From contig JBKBKN010000004.1 of NCBI GenBank assembly GCA_046294625.1, forward strand, positions 99,565 to 163,564: DNA of 64,000 nt, given 5' to 3'. The notes under the pieces are model-generated. The model saw only the letters and a list, made by a program, of their open reading frames with translations, was not told the origin of the DNA and searched no databases. Source of the stretch: JBKBKN01 sp046294625. Lineage in GTDB: Bacteria; Bacteroidota; Bacteroidia; M30B66. The position numbers and the translations under genes are program-made. Below are positions 46,997-56,375 of the stretch, piece by piece (within the stretch, counting starts at the first letter, position 1; the number at the start of each line of letters is the position of its first letter).

Positions 46997-47850
46997 AAAT
47001 AACGGAATGCCCCCGCGATGCCATGCAGGGCATCAAAACATTCATTCCTACAGAGGAGAAAGTCAGTTATTTAAATAAGTTACTCAAGTGTGGATTTGAC
47101 CGATTAGATTTCGGTAGTTTCGTGTCGCCCAAAGCCATTCCACAAATGGCCGATACAGCAGCATTAATGCCTCATCTTGAGTTAAATGGGGTTGAGACAA
47201 AGCTTTTAGCCATTATCGCAAATGCCAAAGGTGCTGAAGATGCCAGCCAATTCGATGAAATTGCATTTTTAGGTTATCCCTTTTCCGTGTCTGAGACCTT
47301 TCAGCTGAGAAACACCAATGCTACTATTGCTCAATCGCTGGAGCGAGTAAAGGAAATCCAGAACATTGCACTTAAGCACGATAAGAAACTATTGGTGTAT
47401 CTATCCATGGCATTTGGCAACCCCTATGGAGACCCCTGGAGTGCAGAAATTGTAGAGGAACATGCAAAAACGCTGAATGGATTAGGCATTCAACATTTAG
47501 CACTTGCCGACACCACCGGTATTTCTAATGCAAACAGCATACATCAATTGTTTACCACTTTGATCCCTTCCCTACCCGATTGCGAGATTTCAGCTCATTT
47601 GCATGCAGCCTTACATGAGGTGCAACCCAAAATGAAAACAGCGTTGGAAGCAGGATGCCGAAGTTTCGATGGGGCAATTAATGGCATTGGTGGTTGTCCA
47701 ATGGCAAGCGATGAACTTACCGGAAACATGGAGACTCTGCGCATGCTCAGCTCGTTAGATGAACTTTCTTTCGCCTCTAACGTTGATAAATCAGAATTAG
47801 CTGATGCTGCACTACATGCAAATTATTTATTTGCGAAATATGGAAATTAA
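46975..47850 (+). CDS. mvaB: Hydroxymethylglutaryl-CoA lyase
   Basis: A 291-residue TIM-barrel enzyme of the DRE-TIM metallolyase group. It cleaves HMG-CoA to acetyl-CoA and acetoacetate, the last step of leucine degradation. The substrate-loop motif ITECPRDAMQGIKTFI is at the N-terminus. Metal-site elements are seen in ALADTTG and SAHLHAAL, and the family's catalytic Cys lies in GIGGCPMASDELTGNMET near the C-terminus. The first ATG lies inside the end of pyrD (22-bp overlap), which fixes translation coupling. Related homocitrate-type lyases are unlikely given the GGCPMA signature. Confidence 0.9.
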   Translation: METKQYVKITECPRDAMQGIKTFIPTEEKVSYLNKLLKCGFDRLDFGSFVSPKAIPQMADTAALMPHLELNGVETKLLAIIANAKGAEDASQFDEIAFLGYPFSVSETFQLRNTNATIAQSLERVKEIQNIALKHDKKLLVYLSMAFGNPYGDPWSAEIVEEHAKTLNGLGIQHLALADTTGISNANSIHQLFTTLIPSLPDCEISAHLHAALHEVQPKMKTALEAGCRSFDGAINGIGGCPMASDELTGNMETLRMLSSLDELSFASNVDKSELADAALHANYLFAKYGN

Positions 47851-47907
47851 CCGATTTTTAATAAATTGCGTGAGCAAATAATTATATATATAAGATCAGA
47901 AAGATTT

Positions 47908-50900
47908 ATGAGCAAAGGATTACGACTTACCCTGACAGTTATTGTTGCCGTGATGATGCAAATTGGGGCTTTCGGCCAAAGTAGTGATGGGGCCACGCTA
48001 GATGGGGAACTCTATGTTAAACTCAAAGACCACATTAACATTCGCCAAAACAAAGAGAGCAAAGAACTTCCACGGCACATCGTTGATTTATTCAAAACGT
48101 CTTATGCTGAATTTGGAATCAACCATGTGGAAGCCAGCTTTCATTTTGCAAACGAAGCCCATCTCCGACGTATCCTTAGATTGTATTTTACCGACAATGA
48201 AAAGAAATATGATTTAATCCGCACACTGGAACAACTTGATTTTGTGGACTATGCCGAACCGGTACCTTTTCTTCAGAAATCCTTAACACCAAATGATCTG
48301 GGAGCCAATACCTCAACAGGATCAGGTCAATGGTTTTTGCATCGCATTCGTGCACAGCAGGCTTGGGATATCTCCACCGGAAGCACTAACATCCGAGTAG
48401 CAGTAGTTGACGATGCCGTTTTGGTTACTCACCCCGATCTTGCTGCCAACTGCGTTCAAGGACGTGATGTGGCATTAAACAATAATAACCCCAACCCTCC
48501 TGCAGCAAGCTGGGATCACGGAACGCACGTGGCTGGAATTGTGTCAGCGGCTACCAACAATGGCGTTGGCGTTGCATCCATAGGATGGAATACAAGAATT
48601 TTACCTGTGAAAGCTTCAAATAGTGCCACTTCAATATCGCATGGCTACGAAGGGGTTACTTGGGCTTCGAACAATGGAGCAAGAGTGATAAACATGTCAT
48701 GGGGAGGCACTTTCGGTGGATCTACTGGAGCAAATGTGGTAAATGCTGCATTCAACAATGGTGTGACGCTGATTGCTGCTGCCGGCAATGACAATGTTAG
48801 TACCGTATTTTTTCCCGCAGGATACAATAATGTAATCTCCGTTGCATCTACCACCACCAACGATGCCAAATCAGGTTTTTCCAATTTTGGAAGTTGGATT
48901 GATATTTCTGCTCCCGGCTCATCGATTAGAAGCACCATCACCAATAATAACTATGGTTTCAAGAGTGGAACTTCTATGGCATCGCCACTTGTTTCGGGCT
49001 TGGCCGGATTAATTCTGGCTGTGAATCCGGCTTTTACTCCTACTCAAGTGAAGAATTGCCTGCAAAGCTCTGCTGATAATATTAATCAGCAAAATCCTAA
49101 TTTCATCGGTAGCTTAGGTGCCGGAAGGATTAATGCTGAAAATGCCCTAATCTGCGCTTCTGCGTCTACGGTTGCATTTGATGCAGGTATTACCGCCATT
49201 GTCTCTCCTTCAACTGCATCATGCGAAAGCACGATTAATCCTACAGTTACACTAAGAAATTTCGGAAGCAATCCAATCACATCCATCACCATTTCCTATC
49301 AACTGAACAATCAAACACCGCAAACATTTAACTGGACGGGCAATCTTGCACCGCAAACAAATGTGCAATTAAACCTACCTTCTATGACTGCCAATATTGG
49401 TGAAAATACTTTCTCTGCTACCACCACCGGCCAAATCAACGGCAACCAAAACGATGCATTCCCCAATAACAATAGCGCTGCGAGAGTGTTCTCGATTATT
49501 TCTCCCATAGGAGTTCAATTGCCTTTTACCGAAGACTTTGAATCAGGCAGCTTTGCCACCAATCAATGGACTATTGAAAATCCTGACAACTGGTTGACAT
49601 GGGAGGTTATTCAAGTGGCAGGTCCTACCACATCAAGTACCACATCAGCACGACTGCCATTTTACAGCTATTCCACCACAGGCCAAAGAGATGGTCTAAT
49701 CACCCGGACGCTTGATTTTAGCGGCTACACCGATATTACCATGACCTTTAAGCATGCGTATAGAAGATACAATACTGCAAGCTCTGACTCATTAATTATT
49801 CTTGTATCAACTGATTGTGGAGCCACATGGCCTACAAGGGTTTTTGCCCGTGGTGAAAACGGAACCGGAACATTGGCAACAGCTGTAACTTCTGTTGAAG
49901 ATTTTATCCCAACTGCTCAAAATGTATGGTGTGGCAATGGGGTCGGGGCAAGCTGTTTTTCCATTGACCTTTCACAATTTGCAGGTCAACCAAGCGTAAG
50001 AATTAAATTCGAAGCATTCAATAATTATGGCAACAACTTATATCTTGACGATATCAATATTGATGGTTTAGCAGTTGGACAACCACCTGTGGCTAATTTT
50101 ATCGCATCGGGAAGTACTTCAATTTGTGCAGGAAGTCAGATTACCTTTACCAACCAATCTACCAATGCGCCACAGTCATATTTATGGAGTTTCCCGGGAG
50201 CCACTCCGGCTTCATCTACAGCAGTTAATCCAACAGTGACTTACAATACCCCGGGAACCTATACAGTTGAGCTTACTGCAAGCAATGCTATCGGCAGCGA
50301 TACAGAAACAAGGCTGAATTACATCACTGTGCATCCGCAACCCGTGTTAACTGCAGCAGCAGAGCCATCAGAGACCTGCAAGGGCAACACAGTAACTTTG
50401 ACTGCAAGCGGAGCCAACACCTACACATGGTTTCCGGTGTCTGGACTTACACAAGGAAATACCGGTGCAACTGTTGCAGCCTCGCCCAACAATACCATAA
50501 CATACACGGTGAATGGAGCAAGCGCGCAAGGATGTATATCCACAGCTCAGGTAACAGTGACTATTCTTGATGCACCAACTATTCCGGTCATTTCTTACAA
50601 TGAGGAGCAAAATATTTTGTCAACCAATGCGCTCGCACCAAACTATCAGTGGTTACTCAATAATGTGCCCATAACCGGAGCTAATGGTCCCACTCACACG
50701 CCTACGCAGAGCGGCAACTACAGTGTGGAAGTTTTATTTAACAATGGTTGTGGCTCACGTTCTTCATCCATAAACGTTGTGTTTACAGGAATTGCAGACG
50801 CCGCAGCAAATCAATTGTTGATCTTCCCTAATCCAAACGATGGTCGATTTATGATTAAGCTGAATGACCAACATACTTATCATGTAGAAGTCTATAACAT

Positions 50901-51051
50901 GCTCGGAGCGCTTGTTGGACGTCTATCTATCAGCAATCAACAAGACAATCAGACAAGTGCAGATTTTAGCTACTTAGAAAGTGGTGTTTACATTTTGCGA
51001 GTGATTGACCAAAAGGGTAAAGCATCTGCACTTCGATTTACGAAGATGTAA
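47908..51051 (+). CDS. Subtilisin-like (S8) serine protease with PKD and T9SS sorting domains
   Basis: A 1047-residue secreted protease from ATG47908, which begins a signal peptide (MSKGLRLTLTVIVAVMMQIG). An upstream in-frame ATG at 47866 adds 14 charged residues. A propeptide spans about residues 30-130. The catalytic triad is Asp168 (VAVVDDAV), His204 (DHGTHVAGI) and Ser356 (SGTSMASPLVSG), with the oxyanion Asn294 in AAGND. After it come a CARDB-like domain (about 420-500), a jelly-roll or MAM-like domain (PFTEDFESGSF), a PKD domain (SYLWSFPGATPASST) and a type A sorting domain (LLIFPNPNDGRFMI). Probably degrades extracellular protein. Its 3' end overlaps the oppositely oriented oxidoreductase by 14 bp. 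Confidence 0.93.
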   Translation: MSKGLRLTLTVIVAVMMQIGAFGQSSDGATLDGELYVKLKDHINIRQNKESKELPRHIVDLFKTSYAEFGINHVEASFHFANEAHLRRILRLYFTDNEKKYDLIRTLEQLDFVDYAEPVPFLQKSLTPNDLGANTSTGSGQWFLHRIRAQQAWDISTGSTNIRVAVVDDAVLVTHPDLAANCVQGRDVALNNNNPNPPAASWDHGTHVAGIVSAATNNGVGVASIGWNTRILPVKASNSATSISHGYEGVTWASNNGARVINMSWGGTFGGSTGANVVNAAFNNGVTLIAAAGNDNVSTVFFPAGYNNVISVASTTTNDAKSGFSNFGSWIDISAPGSSIRSTITNNNYGFKSGTSMASPLVSGLAGLILAVNPAFTPTQVKNCLQSSADNINQQNPNFIGSLGAGRINAENALICASASTVAFDAGITAIVSPSTASCESTINPTVTLRNFGSNPITSITISYQLNNQTPQTFNWTGNLAPQTNVQLNLPSMTANIGENTFSATTTGQINGNQNDAFPNNNSAARVFSIISPIGVQLPFTEDFESGSFATNQWTIENPDNWLTWEVIQVAGPTTSSTTSARLPFYSYSTTGQRDGLITRTLDFSGYTDITMTFKHAYRRYNTASSDSLIILVSTDCGATWPTRVFARGENGTGTLATAVTSVEDFIPTAQNVWCGNGVGASCFSIDLSQFAGQPSVRIKFEAFNNYGNNLYLDDINIDGLAVGQPPVANFIASGSTSICAGSQITFTNQSTNAPQSYLWSFPGATPASSTAVNPTVTYNTPGTYTVELTASNAIGSDTETRLNYITVHPQPVLTAAAEPSETCKGNTVTLTASGANTYTWFPVSGLTQGNTGATVAASPNNTITYTVNGASAQGCISTAQVTVTILDAPTIPVISYNEEQNILSTNALAPNYQWLLNNVPITGANGPTHTPTQSGNYSVEVLFNNGCGSRSSSINVVFTGIADAAANQLLIFPNPNDGRFMIKLNDQHTYHVEVYNMLGALVGRLSISNQQDNQTSADFSYLESGVYILRVIDQKGKASALRFTKM

Positions 51052-52177
51052 TCATTTCTGCGGCATCTCGACCGGTTTTGGTGCCGATGGCCACGCCCAT
51101 TCCCCCAAGTCTTACGGCGCAAAACACTTTAGAACTGTATGGTTTGATGATTGGCTTTTTATACTTCCCTAAACCAAGTATGCCTGACCAACGCTGCGCA
51201 ACGCGATAGGCTTGATTTGGTATTATCGTGGATTGAAGTAGCTCTTCCAAATAATCCTGAATAGAAGCAGTAGTCTCCATTGATACTGTGGTTTCTCCTA
51301 CTTTATCTAAATGGCGCCCACCACCTAAAAGAATCCTATTTCCTACATTGCGGAAGTAAACGTAGCCTGCTTCGAAATGAAAACAGCCTTTAACTTTCAA
51401 ATCATCGATTGGTTCGGTAATTAAAACTTGCGTTCTGCCCGGCTGTAGATCATCCAATTGCAGCAATTGGGCTGCAAATCCATTGGTAGCAACTAACATA
51501 CGCGCGGCATTTACTTCAAGCTGACCATTGATGAGCACCTTAACGCCACTTTGGTCTTCGTGCCATGAGGTGACTTCTGAATGATTGAGAATCCTAACAT
51601 CAGCAGCAATTGCCAATTTCAGTAGGTTGTGCATCATGCGTCCGGTATCAATGGCTCCCTCGCACTGATTATAGATCAGATGTTCCACGTCTTTAAATCC
51701 TAAACGGCTTATTTCTTTATCATTTAACAAATAAGTATTGTCCACACAGGTTATTTCTTTTACCTTTTCGTTTATTTCCGGCAGCAGTTGCATGCAGTCG
51801 GCAAATAACTTTTCCTGCGCTGAAGTAAAAATTTCACTTCCCCCACAAGTTTCGTATCGAAGTATTTCATCGCCATGCATTTCACGTAACAATCTCAAAC
51901 CTTCAAAACGCTCTTGAAGCAAGTGAAGTACATCAGATTCTGACATGTGACTTAAATCTTCGAGCAATTCAGACAGGCTTCCAAAGCAAGCGAAACCGGC
52001 ATTTCTTGAACTTGCACCATAAGGAAGCATGCCACGCTCCAGTACCAAAACTTTTGCTTTGGGATTTAACTTTTTAAAGTGAATAGCAGCATTTAAGCCG
52101 CTGATTCCGCTGCCTATCACAAGCAAATCAATATCAGTGAACCAGATTTCTTTTTCCCAAAAGCTTAGAAGTTGCAT
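51038..52177 (-). CDS. FAD-dependent oxidoreductase (DAO/glycine oxidase-like)
   Basis: A 379-residue flavoprotein of the D-amino-acid oxidase superfamily. The FAD-binding loop is LLVIGSGISGLNAAIHFKK, followed by LERGMLPYGASSRNAGFACF, with the S-S-R-N-A-G-F segment that positions flavin. The C-terminus has WSGILGLG and the closing AVRLGGMGVAIGTKTG. The family oxidises amines of small amino or imino acids; the substrate is unknown. It ends inside the last codons of the subtilase gene (14-bp antisense overlap) and is followed upstream by an unrelated membrane gene. No partner enzyme is adjacent. Confidence 0.85.
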   Translation of the reverse strand: MQLLSFWEKEIWFTDIDLLVIGSGISGLNAAIHFKKLNPKAKVLVLERGMLPYGASSRNAGFACFGSLSELLEDLSHMSESDVLHLLQERFEGLRLLREMHGDEILRYETCGGSEIFTSAQEKLFADCMQLLPEINEKVKEITCVDNTYLLNDKEISRLGFKDVEHLIYNQCEGAIDTGRMMHNLLKLAIAADVRILNHSEVTSWHEDQSGVKVLINGQLEVNAARMLVATNGFAAQLLQLDDLQPGRTQVLITEPIDDLKVKGCFHFEAGYVYFRNVGNRILLGGGRHLDKVGETTVSMETTASIQDYLEELLQSTIIPNQAYRVAQRWSGILGLGKYKKPIIKPYSSKVFCAVRLGGMGVAIGTKTGRDAAEMITSS

Positions 52178-52273
52178 ATAATCCTATAATAATTCAGGAC
52201 AAAGGTGCAAAATAATGTGCCGGGAAACGAATGATCTTTAATTAACCGGGGATGGTAAATGGGCGATGTTTTA

Positions 52274-52837
52274 TTACTTGGTCTGTAATCGTAGCGTCTG
52301 AAATCGTTCTGTAAGTATGGCAACCGAACCAAATAAAACAAAGGTATAAAACAGATCTCCTGCCAAATTATTCAAATAAAATGGTACCCCCATTTCGTAA
52401 GCTAAACCTAGTCCTAAGGCTGTTTTAGGCAGCGTGCTTGTTAACCAGTATCCGAAATTTGATAGCAGGAAAAATACGGTGGCAGTTGAAAGAGAGGCTA
52501 AACCCAATACAGACCATTGCAGTTTCTTTGAAATTCCCATTCCCATAAGCACCATAAAGGCATAAGCTGCATAAGAGAAAATAAGTGCCGGGCTTGAAAA
52601 ATATTCAGCAGGCGTGATATATGCAGAATTTATCAAAATCACCGTTAAAAAATCACTTATTGCGATGGCAAGGAAAGGGATCACAAAAGCCATCATGCGA
52701 TTAGAAATTAAGGCTCCGCTCATGAGTGCAATGGCTGCTACCGGTGTGAAATTAGGCCAATGAGGCATAATCCGGAAAATGACCGCTAATGTAATTAATC
52801 CAAGTATGAGCGAAAGTTTCGGTTGCTTAATTTTCAT
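52274..52837 (-). CDS. Membrane protein, DUF6580-like
   Basis: A 187-residue protein with about five hydrophobic helices: LILGLITLAVIFRIM, then two helices around FTPVAAIALMSGAL and MAFVIPFLAIAISDFL, one at YAAYAFMVLMGMGI and one near the C-terminus. The pattern RIMPHWPNFTPVAAIAL near the start, the ISD after helix 3 and the closing GDLFYTFVLFGSVA fit the DUF6580 family of small bacterial membrane proteins, which resemble S components of vitamin transporters. No catalytic residue stands out. It lies between the oxidoreductase and an MFS gene, with 96 and 100 bp of flanking space. Confidence 0.75.
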   Translation of the reverse strand: MKIKQPKLSLILGLITLAVIFRIMPHWPNFTPVAAIALMSGALISNRMMAFVIPFLAIAISDFLTVILINSAYITPAEYFSSPALIFSYAAYAFMVLMGMGISKKLQWSVLGLASLSTATVFFLLSNFGYWLTSTLPKTALGLGLAYEMGVPFYLNNLAGDLFYTFVLFGSVAILTERFQTLRLQTK

Positions 52838-52868
52838 GTTGCTTTACTTTATGATGGTAATTTCAGGA

Positions 52869-52876
52869 CAAAAATA
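52869..52876 (-). promoter_or_regulatory. Possible -7 element for the DUF6580-like gene
   Basis: TATTTTTG on the minus strand matches TAnnTTTG and ends 31 bp before the start codon. No -33 partner at exact spacing, so the call is weak. Confidence 0.3.
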
Positions 52877-52937
52877 ATTATTCAGATTGAATTGGCATCA
52901 TTTGCCAAAATTATATGAAGCAACACACACCAAGCTT

Positions 52938-54272
52938 TTATGTTCTCCTTAAGGACCCCTTAGGCCCAAATTTGGCAGCAGTAAATAGCAGACCAGCAAA
53001 ACCTATCACGAAAAAAATACACAAAGAAACAATCGAATCGCGCATGGAGCGGGTAATAGATTCAATAATACCAAAAACAAAGGTGCCTGATACGGCTGAT
53101 AATTTTTCTACTACGTCATAAAAACTGAAGTATGAAGTATGATCGCGCGTTTCAGGTAACATTTTCGAGAATGTTGATCGACATAAGGATTGAACACCGC
53201 CCATTACCAAACCAACAAAGAATGCCAAAATCATAAATTCTCCGGCAGTTTGCACAAACCATGCCCCCACGCAAATCACAATCCAATTGCTTACGATAAA
53301 CATAAGAACCGGTAAATTTCCGTAACGCTGAGACAGCCTTGCAAAAAAGAAAGCACCGGCCACGCCAACAAACTGGATAATCAGAATAGTAGGAATGAGC
53401 ACAGTGTCGTCGAGCTTTAACTCCTTTTTTCCATAATTGGCAGCCATATACATAACTGTGAGCACCCCCATGCTAATGAAAAAAAAGGAGAATAAAAACC
53501 GCTTCAGTATCGGCGTTTGACTAAATTCGTTCCAGACCACCCTGAGTTCTGTATATGCTTCTCTAAGCGGCCGTCGGAGCTTGCGCTGCACTAAAACATA
53601 TTTGGGGAGTTTTGCAAAAGTAATCTGCGCAAAACCAATCCACCATATGGCAACCAATAGAAAATTAAATCGAATCGCGTGCCCATATGTGGAAAATCCA
53701 AATTTTTCGAAGTTGAGAATCAATAACAAATTAATCAAAAGCATGATTATCCCGCCGATATATCCCCAAGCATAACCTCTGGCACTGACCTTATCTTGGC
53801 AATCGATGGTAGCGATAATAGGTAGAAAAGAATTGTAAAACACCAAACTTCCACTGTATCCCAATCCACCTAGAAAAAAAGCAACTATACCAAATTCGAT
53901 ATTCTTTCCATCAAAAAATGACATGAGCGCTACACCAATAACTCCAATCCATGTGAAAATCTTCATAAACATTTTGCGCCTACCTGTATAATCGGCCATG
54001 GCCGAAAACAGTGGCGAAAGGAAGGCCACAAATAGAAAAGAAGCAGAAATGGTCCAGGCATATAATGATGTGTTAATTACTTCCTGACCGAAAAATCTTA
54101 CGTATCCAAACTCATTGAGGCTGGTCACCGCCACATAATAAGCCGGAAAAATAGCCGATGTGATCGAAAGTTGAAATACGGAATTTGCCCAATCAAAAAG
54201 TATCCACGCACGAATGACTCTTTTATCATTTTTGGCTAATGATGCTGAACTCACTTCGCGAATGTAAAGCAA
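52938..54272 (-). CDS. MFS transporter, Atg22/UMF1-like
   Basis: A 444-residue, roughly 12-helix membrane protein of the UMF1 (Atg22-like) branch of the major facilitator superfamily. The typical start is RAWILFDWANSVFQLSITSA; the loop after helix 2 has LSPLFSAMADYTGRRKMFMK, and helix 7 onward has RFLFSFFFISMGVLTVMYMA. Members in bacteria are of unknown substrate; the yeast relative exports amino acids from the vacuole. It ends about 100 bp from the DUF6580-like gene. The 3' region SFYDVVEKLSAVSGTFVFG is a family hallmark. Confidence 0.85.
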   Translation of the reverse strand: MLYIREVSSASLAKNDKRVIRAWILFDWANSVFQLSITSAIFPAYYVAVTSLNEFGYVRFFGQEVINTSLYAWTISASFLFVAFLSPLFSAMADYTGRRKMFMKIFTWIGVIGVALMSFFDGKNIEFGIVAFFLGGLGYSGSLVFYNSFLPIIATIDCQDKVSARGYAWGYIGGIIMLLINLLLILNFEKFGFSTYGHAIRFNFLLVAIWWIGFAQITFAKLPKYVLVQRKLRRPLREAYTELRVVWNEFSQTPILKRFLFSFFFISMGVLTVMYMAANYGKKELKLDDTVLIPTILIIQFVGVAGAFFFARLSQRYGNLPVLMFIVSNWIVICVGAWFVQTAGEFMILAFFVGLVMGGVQSLCRSTFSKMLPETRDHTSYFSFYDVVEKLSAVSGTFVFGIIESITRSMRDSIVSLCIFFVIGFAGLLFTAAKFGPKGSLRRT

Positions 54273-54305
54273 AATGAAAACAAACTCATGTTTAACCTCA
54301 TTTTA

Positions 54306-55277
54306 TCAATCCAGTGCTTGATTCTCCTGATTGGCCAGAAAAATCATTCGTTCGTATTCTTCTGGGCTTAGATCATTGAAAAAGAAATTAACCGGATTCA
54401 CCGGAATGCCATTTTTATGTACTTCGTAATGCAAATGAGGGCCAACAGACTTTCCTGTGTTACCTACATAACCAATCAAGTCGCCTCGTTTGACCTTTTG
54501 ACCGACTCTTACCGCAGTTTTGCTCATGTGGGCATATAGCGTCAGGTATCCATAACCATGATTGATGCGCACGTGAAGACCATAGCCGGTAGCGTCATTA
54601 TCTGCTTGCAATACCGTTCCATTACCGGTGGCATAAATGGGCGTTCCAATTGGTGCAGAGAAATCCATCCCTGCATGAAATTTTGTTGTTTTATAAATGG
54701 GGTCGGTGCGATAGCCAAATCCGCTCGACATATATTTCAAATTTTTGTTGCTCACCGGTTGAATCGCCGGAATGGATGCTAAAAGCGCAGCCTTATTGAG
54801 CACCATAGCGTAGATTTCGTCATAAGATTTGGATTGAATCACCAATTGCTTGCTCAATATATCGGCTCTGCGCAAAGACTCAATAATCAGATCTGAATTC
54901 CGGAATCCTTTATATTTTTCATAACGATTCACTCCACCAAATCCTGCCATTCTAACCTCATCAGGTATAGGATCCGCTTCAAATATAACCCTGTAAATAT
55001 TGTTGTCGCGCTCTTGAAGCTCAGAGAGTACAAGCGATAGCTGTTTAATTTTTTGATTAACAAATTCATATTCCAGCTTCATGTTATCCAACTCTCGCTG
55101 AAGCATTTTTTCGCGCGGCGATTGAAATGAATTATACGCAATCAGGATTCCAAGTGCCCCAAAAACAACTCCTGTAGCCACAAAAGACATCAAGCGAACA
55201 AATCGCTCCTTGAAGCTTAGTTTTACCTTCTCATAAGAAAGGCTTTTGGTATTGAATTGATATCTGACCTTGGGCAT
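54306..55277 (-). CDS. M23 peptidoglycan endopeptidase (LytM domain), membrane-anchored
   Basis: A 323-residue inner-membrane protein. The N-terminus YQFNTKSLSYEKVKLSFKER is typical of Bacteroidota M23 proteins, followed by a membrane helix (SFVATGVVFGALGILIAY, about residues 30-47), a coiled coil (about 55-90) and a C-terminal LytM domain. The zinc ligands are in HAGMDFSAPIG (first His and Asp) and in HLHYEVH near the end, with the additional active-site His in LTLYAHMS. It cleaves peptide cross-links of peptidoglycan and may work in cell division or growth. ATG55277 is preferred over ATG55292, as it matches the family start. Confidence 0.92.
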   Translation of the reverse strand: MPKVRYQFNTKSLSYEKVKLSFKERFVRLMSFVATGVVFGALGILIAYNSFQSPREKMLQRELDNMKLEYEFVNQKIKQLSLVLSELQERDNNIYRVIFEADPIPDEVRMAGFGGVNRYEKYKGFRNSDLIIESLRRADILSKQLVIQSKSYDEIYAMVLNKAALLASIPAIQPVSNKNLKYMSSGFGYRTDPIYKTTKFHAGMDFSAPIGTPIYATGNGTVLQADNDATGYGLHVRINHGYGYLTLYAHMSKTAVRVGQKVKRGDLIGYVGNTGKSVGPHLHYEVHKNGIPVNPVNFFFNDLSPEEYERMIFLANQENQALD

Positions 55278-55475
55278 AAAAAACCTGCTCAATAACGCAA
55301 AATATCATGCTTTATTTTGCAATGTTAGAATTTTTTGGACTTCGCACCTTTTCATCTTCTTTGGCGTAGACCTGATGTTTAAATAGCTGAATGCCTTCAA
55401 ACCTGATGCCTGTCAGTTAACCGGCAATAAAAACTAAAACGCATGAGAACAATTCTAACCCAGAAATCCAAGAGA

Positions 55476-55802
55476 TTATTTAAGCTTAGGATTTTGCTTA
55501 TGTCTTAACTGGTCACGGTTGGTTTTCTTTTGCAAGTTATTGCGAATTGCATCCTCAAGGTTTACTCCTGTTTGGTTGGCAATGCAGGTTAGCACAAAAA
55601 GCACATCTGCAAGCTCGTCTCCGAGGTCTTTGTTCTTATCACTTTCCTTTTCCGACTGCTCTCCATAACGTCTTGCCATGATTCTTGCCACCTCGCCTAC
55701 CTCTTCTGTTAAAATGGCCATATTGGTCAATTCATTAAAATATCGAACGCCTGTGGTGGTGATCCATTGGTTGACAATAGTTTGTAGTTCGCTGATTTTC
55801 AT
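55476..55802 (-). CDS. MazG-like nucleotide pyrophosphohydrolase
   Basis: A 108-residue all-alpha pyrophosphohydrolase that removes diphosphate from (d)NTPs, probably as house-cleaning. The metal-binding EExxE motif is in ILTEEVGEVARIM and the paired acidic site is in DLGDELADVLFVLTCIANQ. Length and order match the MazG-like single-domain proteins of Bacteroidota. It stands alone between the M23 gene and OsmC gene, all leftward. The true substrate is not determinable from sequence. Confidence 0.88.
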   Translation of the reverse strand: MKISELQTIVNQWITTTGVRYFNELTNMAILTEEVGEVARIMARRYGEQSEKESDKNKDLGDELADVLFVLTCIANQTGVNLEDAIRNNLQKKTNRDQLRHKQNPKLK

Positions 55803-55918
55803 TATTGTTTTATTGATTTGTAAATAAATTTTCGGCTATGGAAATGTATGACTCACTTGGATAATTGAAAAATACGGCGCAAAAAAATTCAAAATAGCAC
55901 CCCTGTATTATTTACCCT

Positions 55919-56323
55919 TCACCAAATAAACGCAACATCCTGATGCAATTCAGCATGAAGACTTAAAGCTACGGGACAGGATTTGGCTGCGTGTTCCAAG
56001 AGCATTTTTTGTTTGTCCGATAGTGGTTCAGGGAAATTGGAGAAAACAATTTTTACCCCTGCTACTTTTCGCGGCGCAGCTGCCATTTTTTTAGTGATGC
56101 TTGCCTTCATCCCATCTATTCGAATGTGGTGTGTATTGGCTGTGATGCCCATAATGGTGGTCATGCAAGCGGCAAGCGATGTGCAAAGCAGATCGGTAGG
56201 TGAAAAGGCCTGCCCTAGTCCATGATTGTCAATGGGAGCATCCGTGATTACCTGATTTTGAGAAGCAAGATGAATAGATTGCGTTCGTAGGTTTCCCGTG
56301 TATGTGAGTTCAATGGTATGCAT
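55919..56323 (-). CDS. OsmC family protein
   Basis: A 134-residue OsmC/YhfA-type protein. The conserved region LLCTSLAACMTTIMG holds a cysteine pair and CPVALSLHAELHQDV ends the protein. In the Ohr/OsmC peroxidase subfamilies two Cys reduce organic hydroperoxides; here one Cys lies in SLAAC and one in SCPVAL, the usual positions. The spacing favours a general OsmC member rather than Ohr. It diverges from the outer-membrane hypothetical at 56376 across a 52-bp gap that must hold both promoters. Confidence 0.88.
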   Translation of the reverse strand: MHTIELTYTGNLRTQSIHLASQNQVITDAPIDNHGLGQAFSPTDLLCTSLAACMTTIMGITANTHHIRIDGMKASITKKMAAAPRKVAGVKIVFSNFPEPLSDKQKMLLEHAAKSCPVALSLHAELHQDVAFIW

Positions 56324-56344
56324 AAATCATCCTTTAAATTGTGC

Positions 56345-56352
56345 TATCTTTG
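56345..56352 (+). promoter_or_regulatory. Likely -7 element for the lipA-region genes
   Basis: TATCTTTG matches TAnnTTTG and lies 23 bp before ATG56376. No well-placed -33 TTG, but the position is right for the promoter of the rightward genes. Confidence 0.45.
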
Positions 56353-56375
56353 TATTTTGATTCCAACAAAGCTAC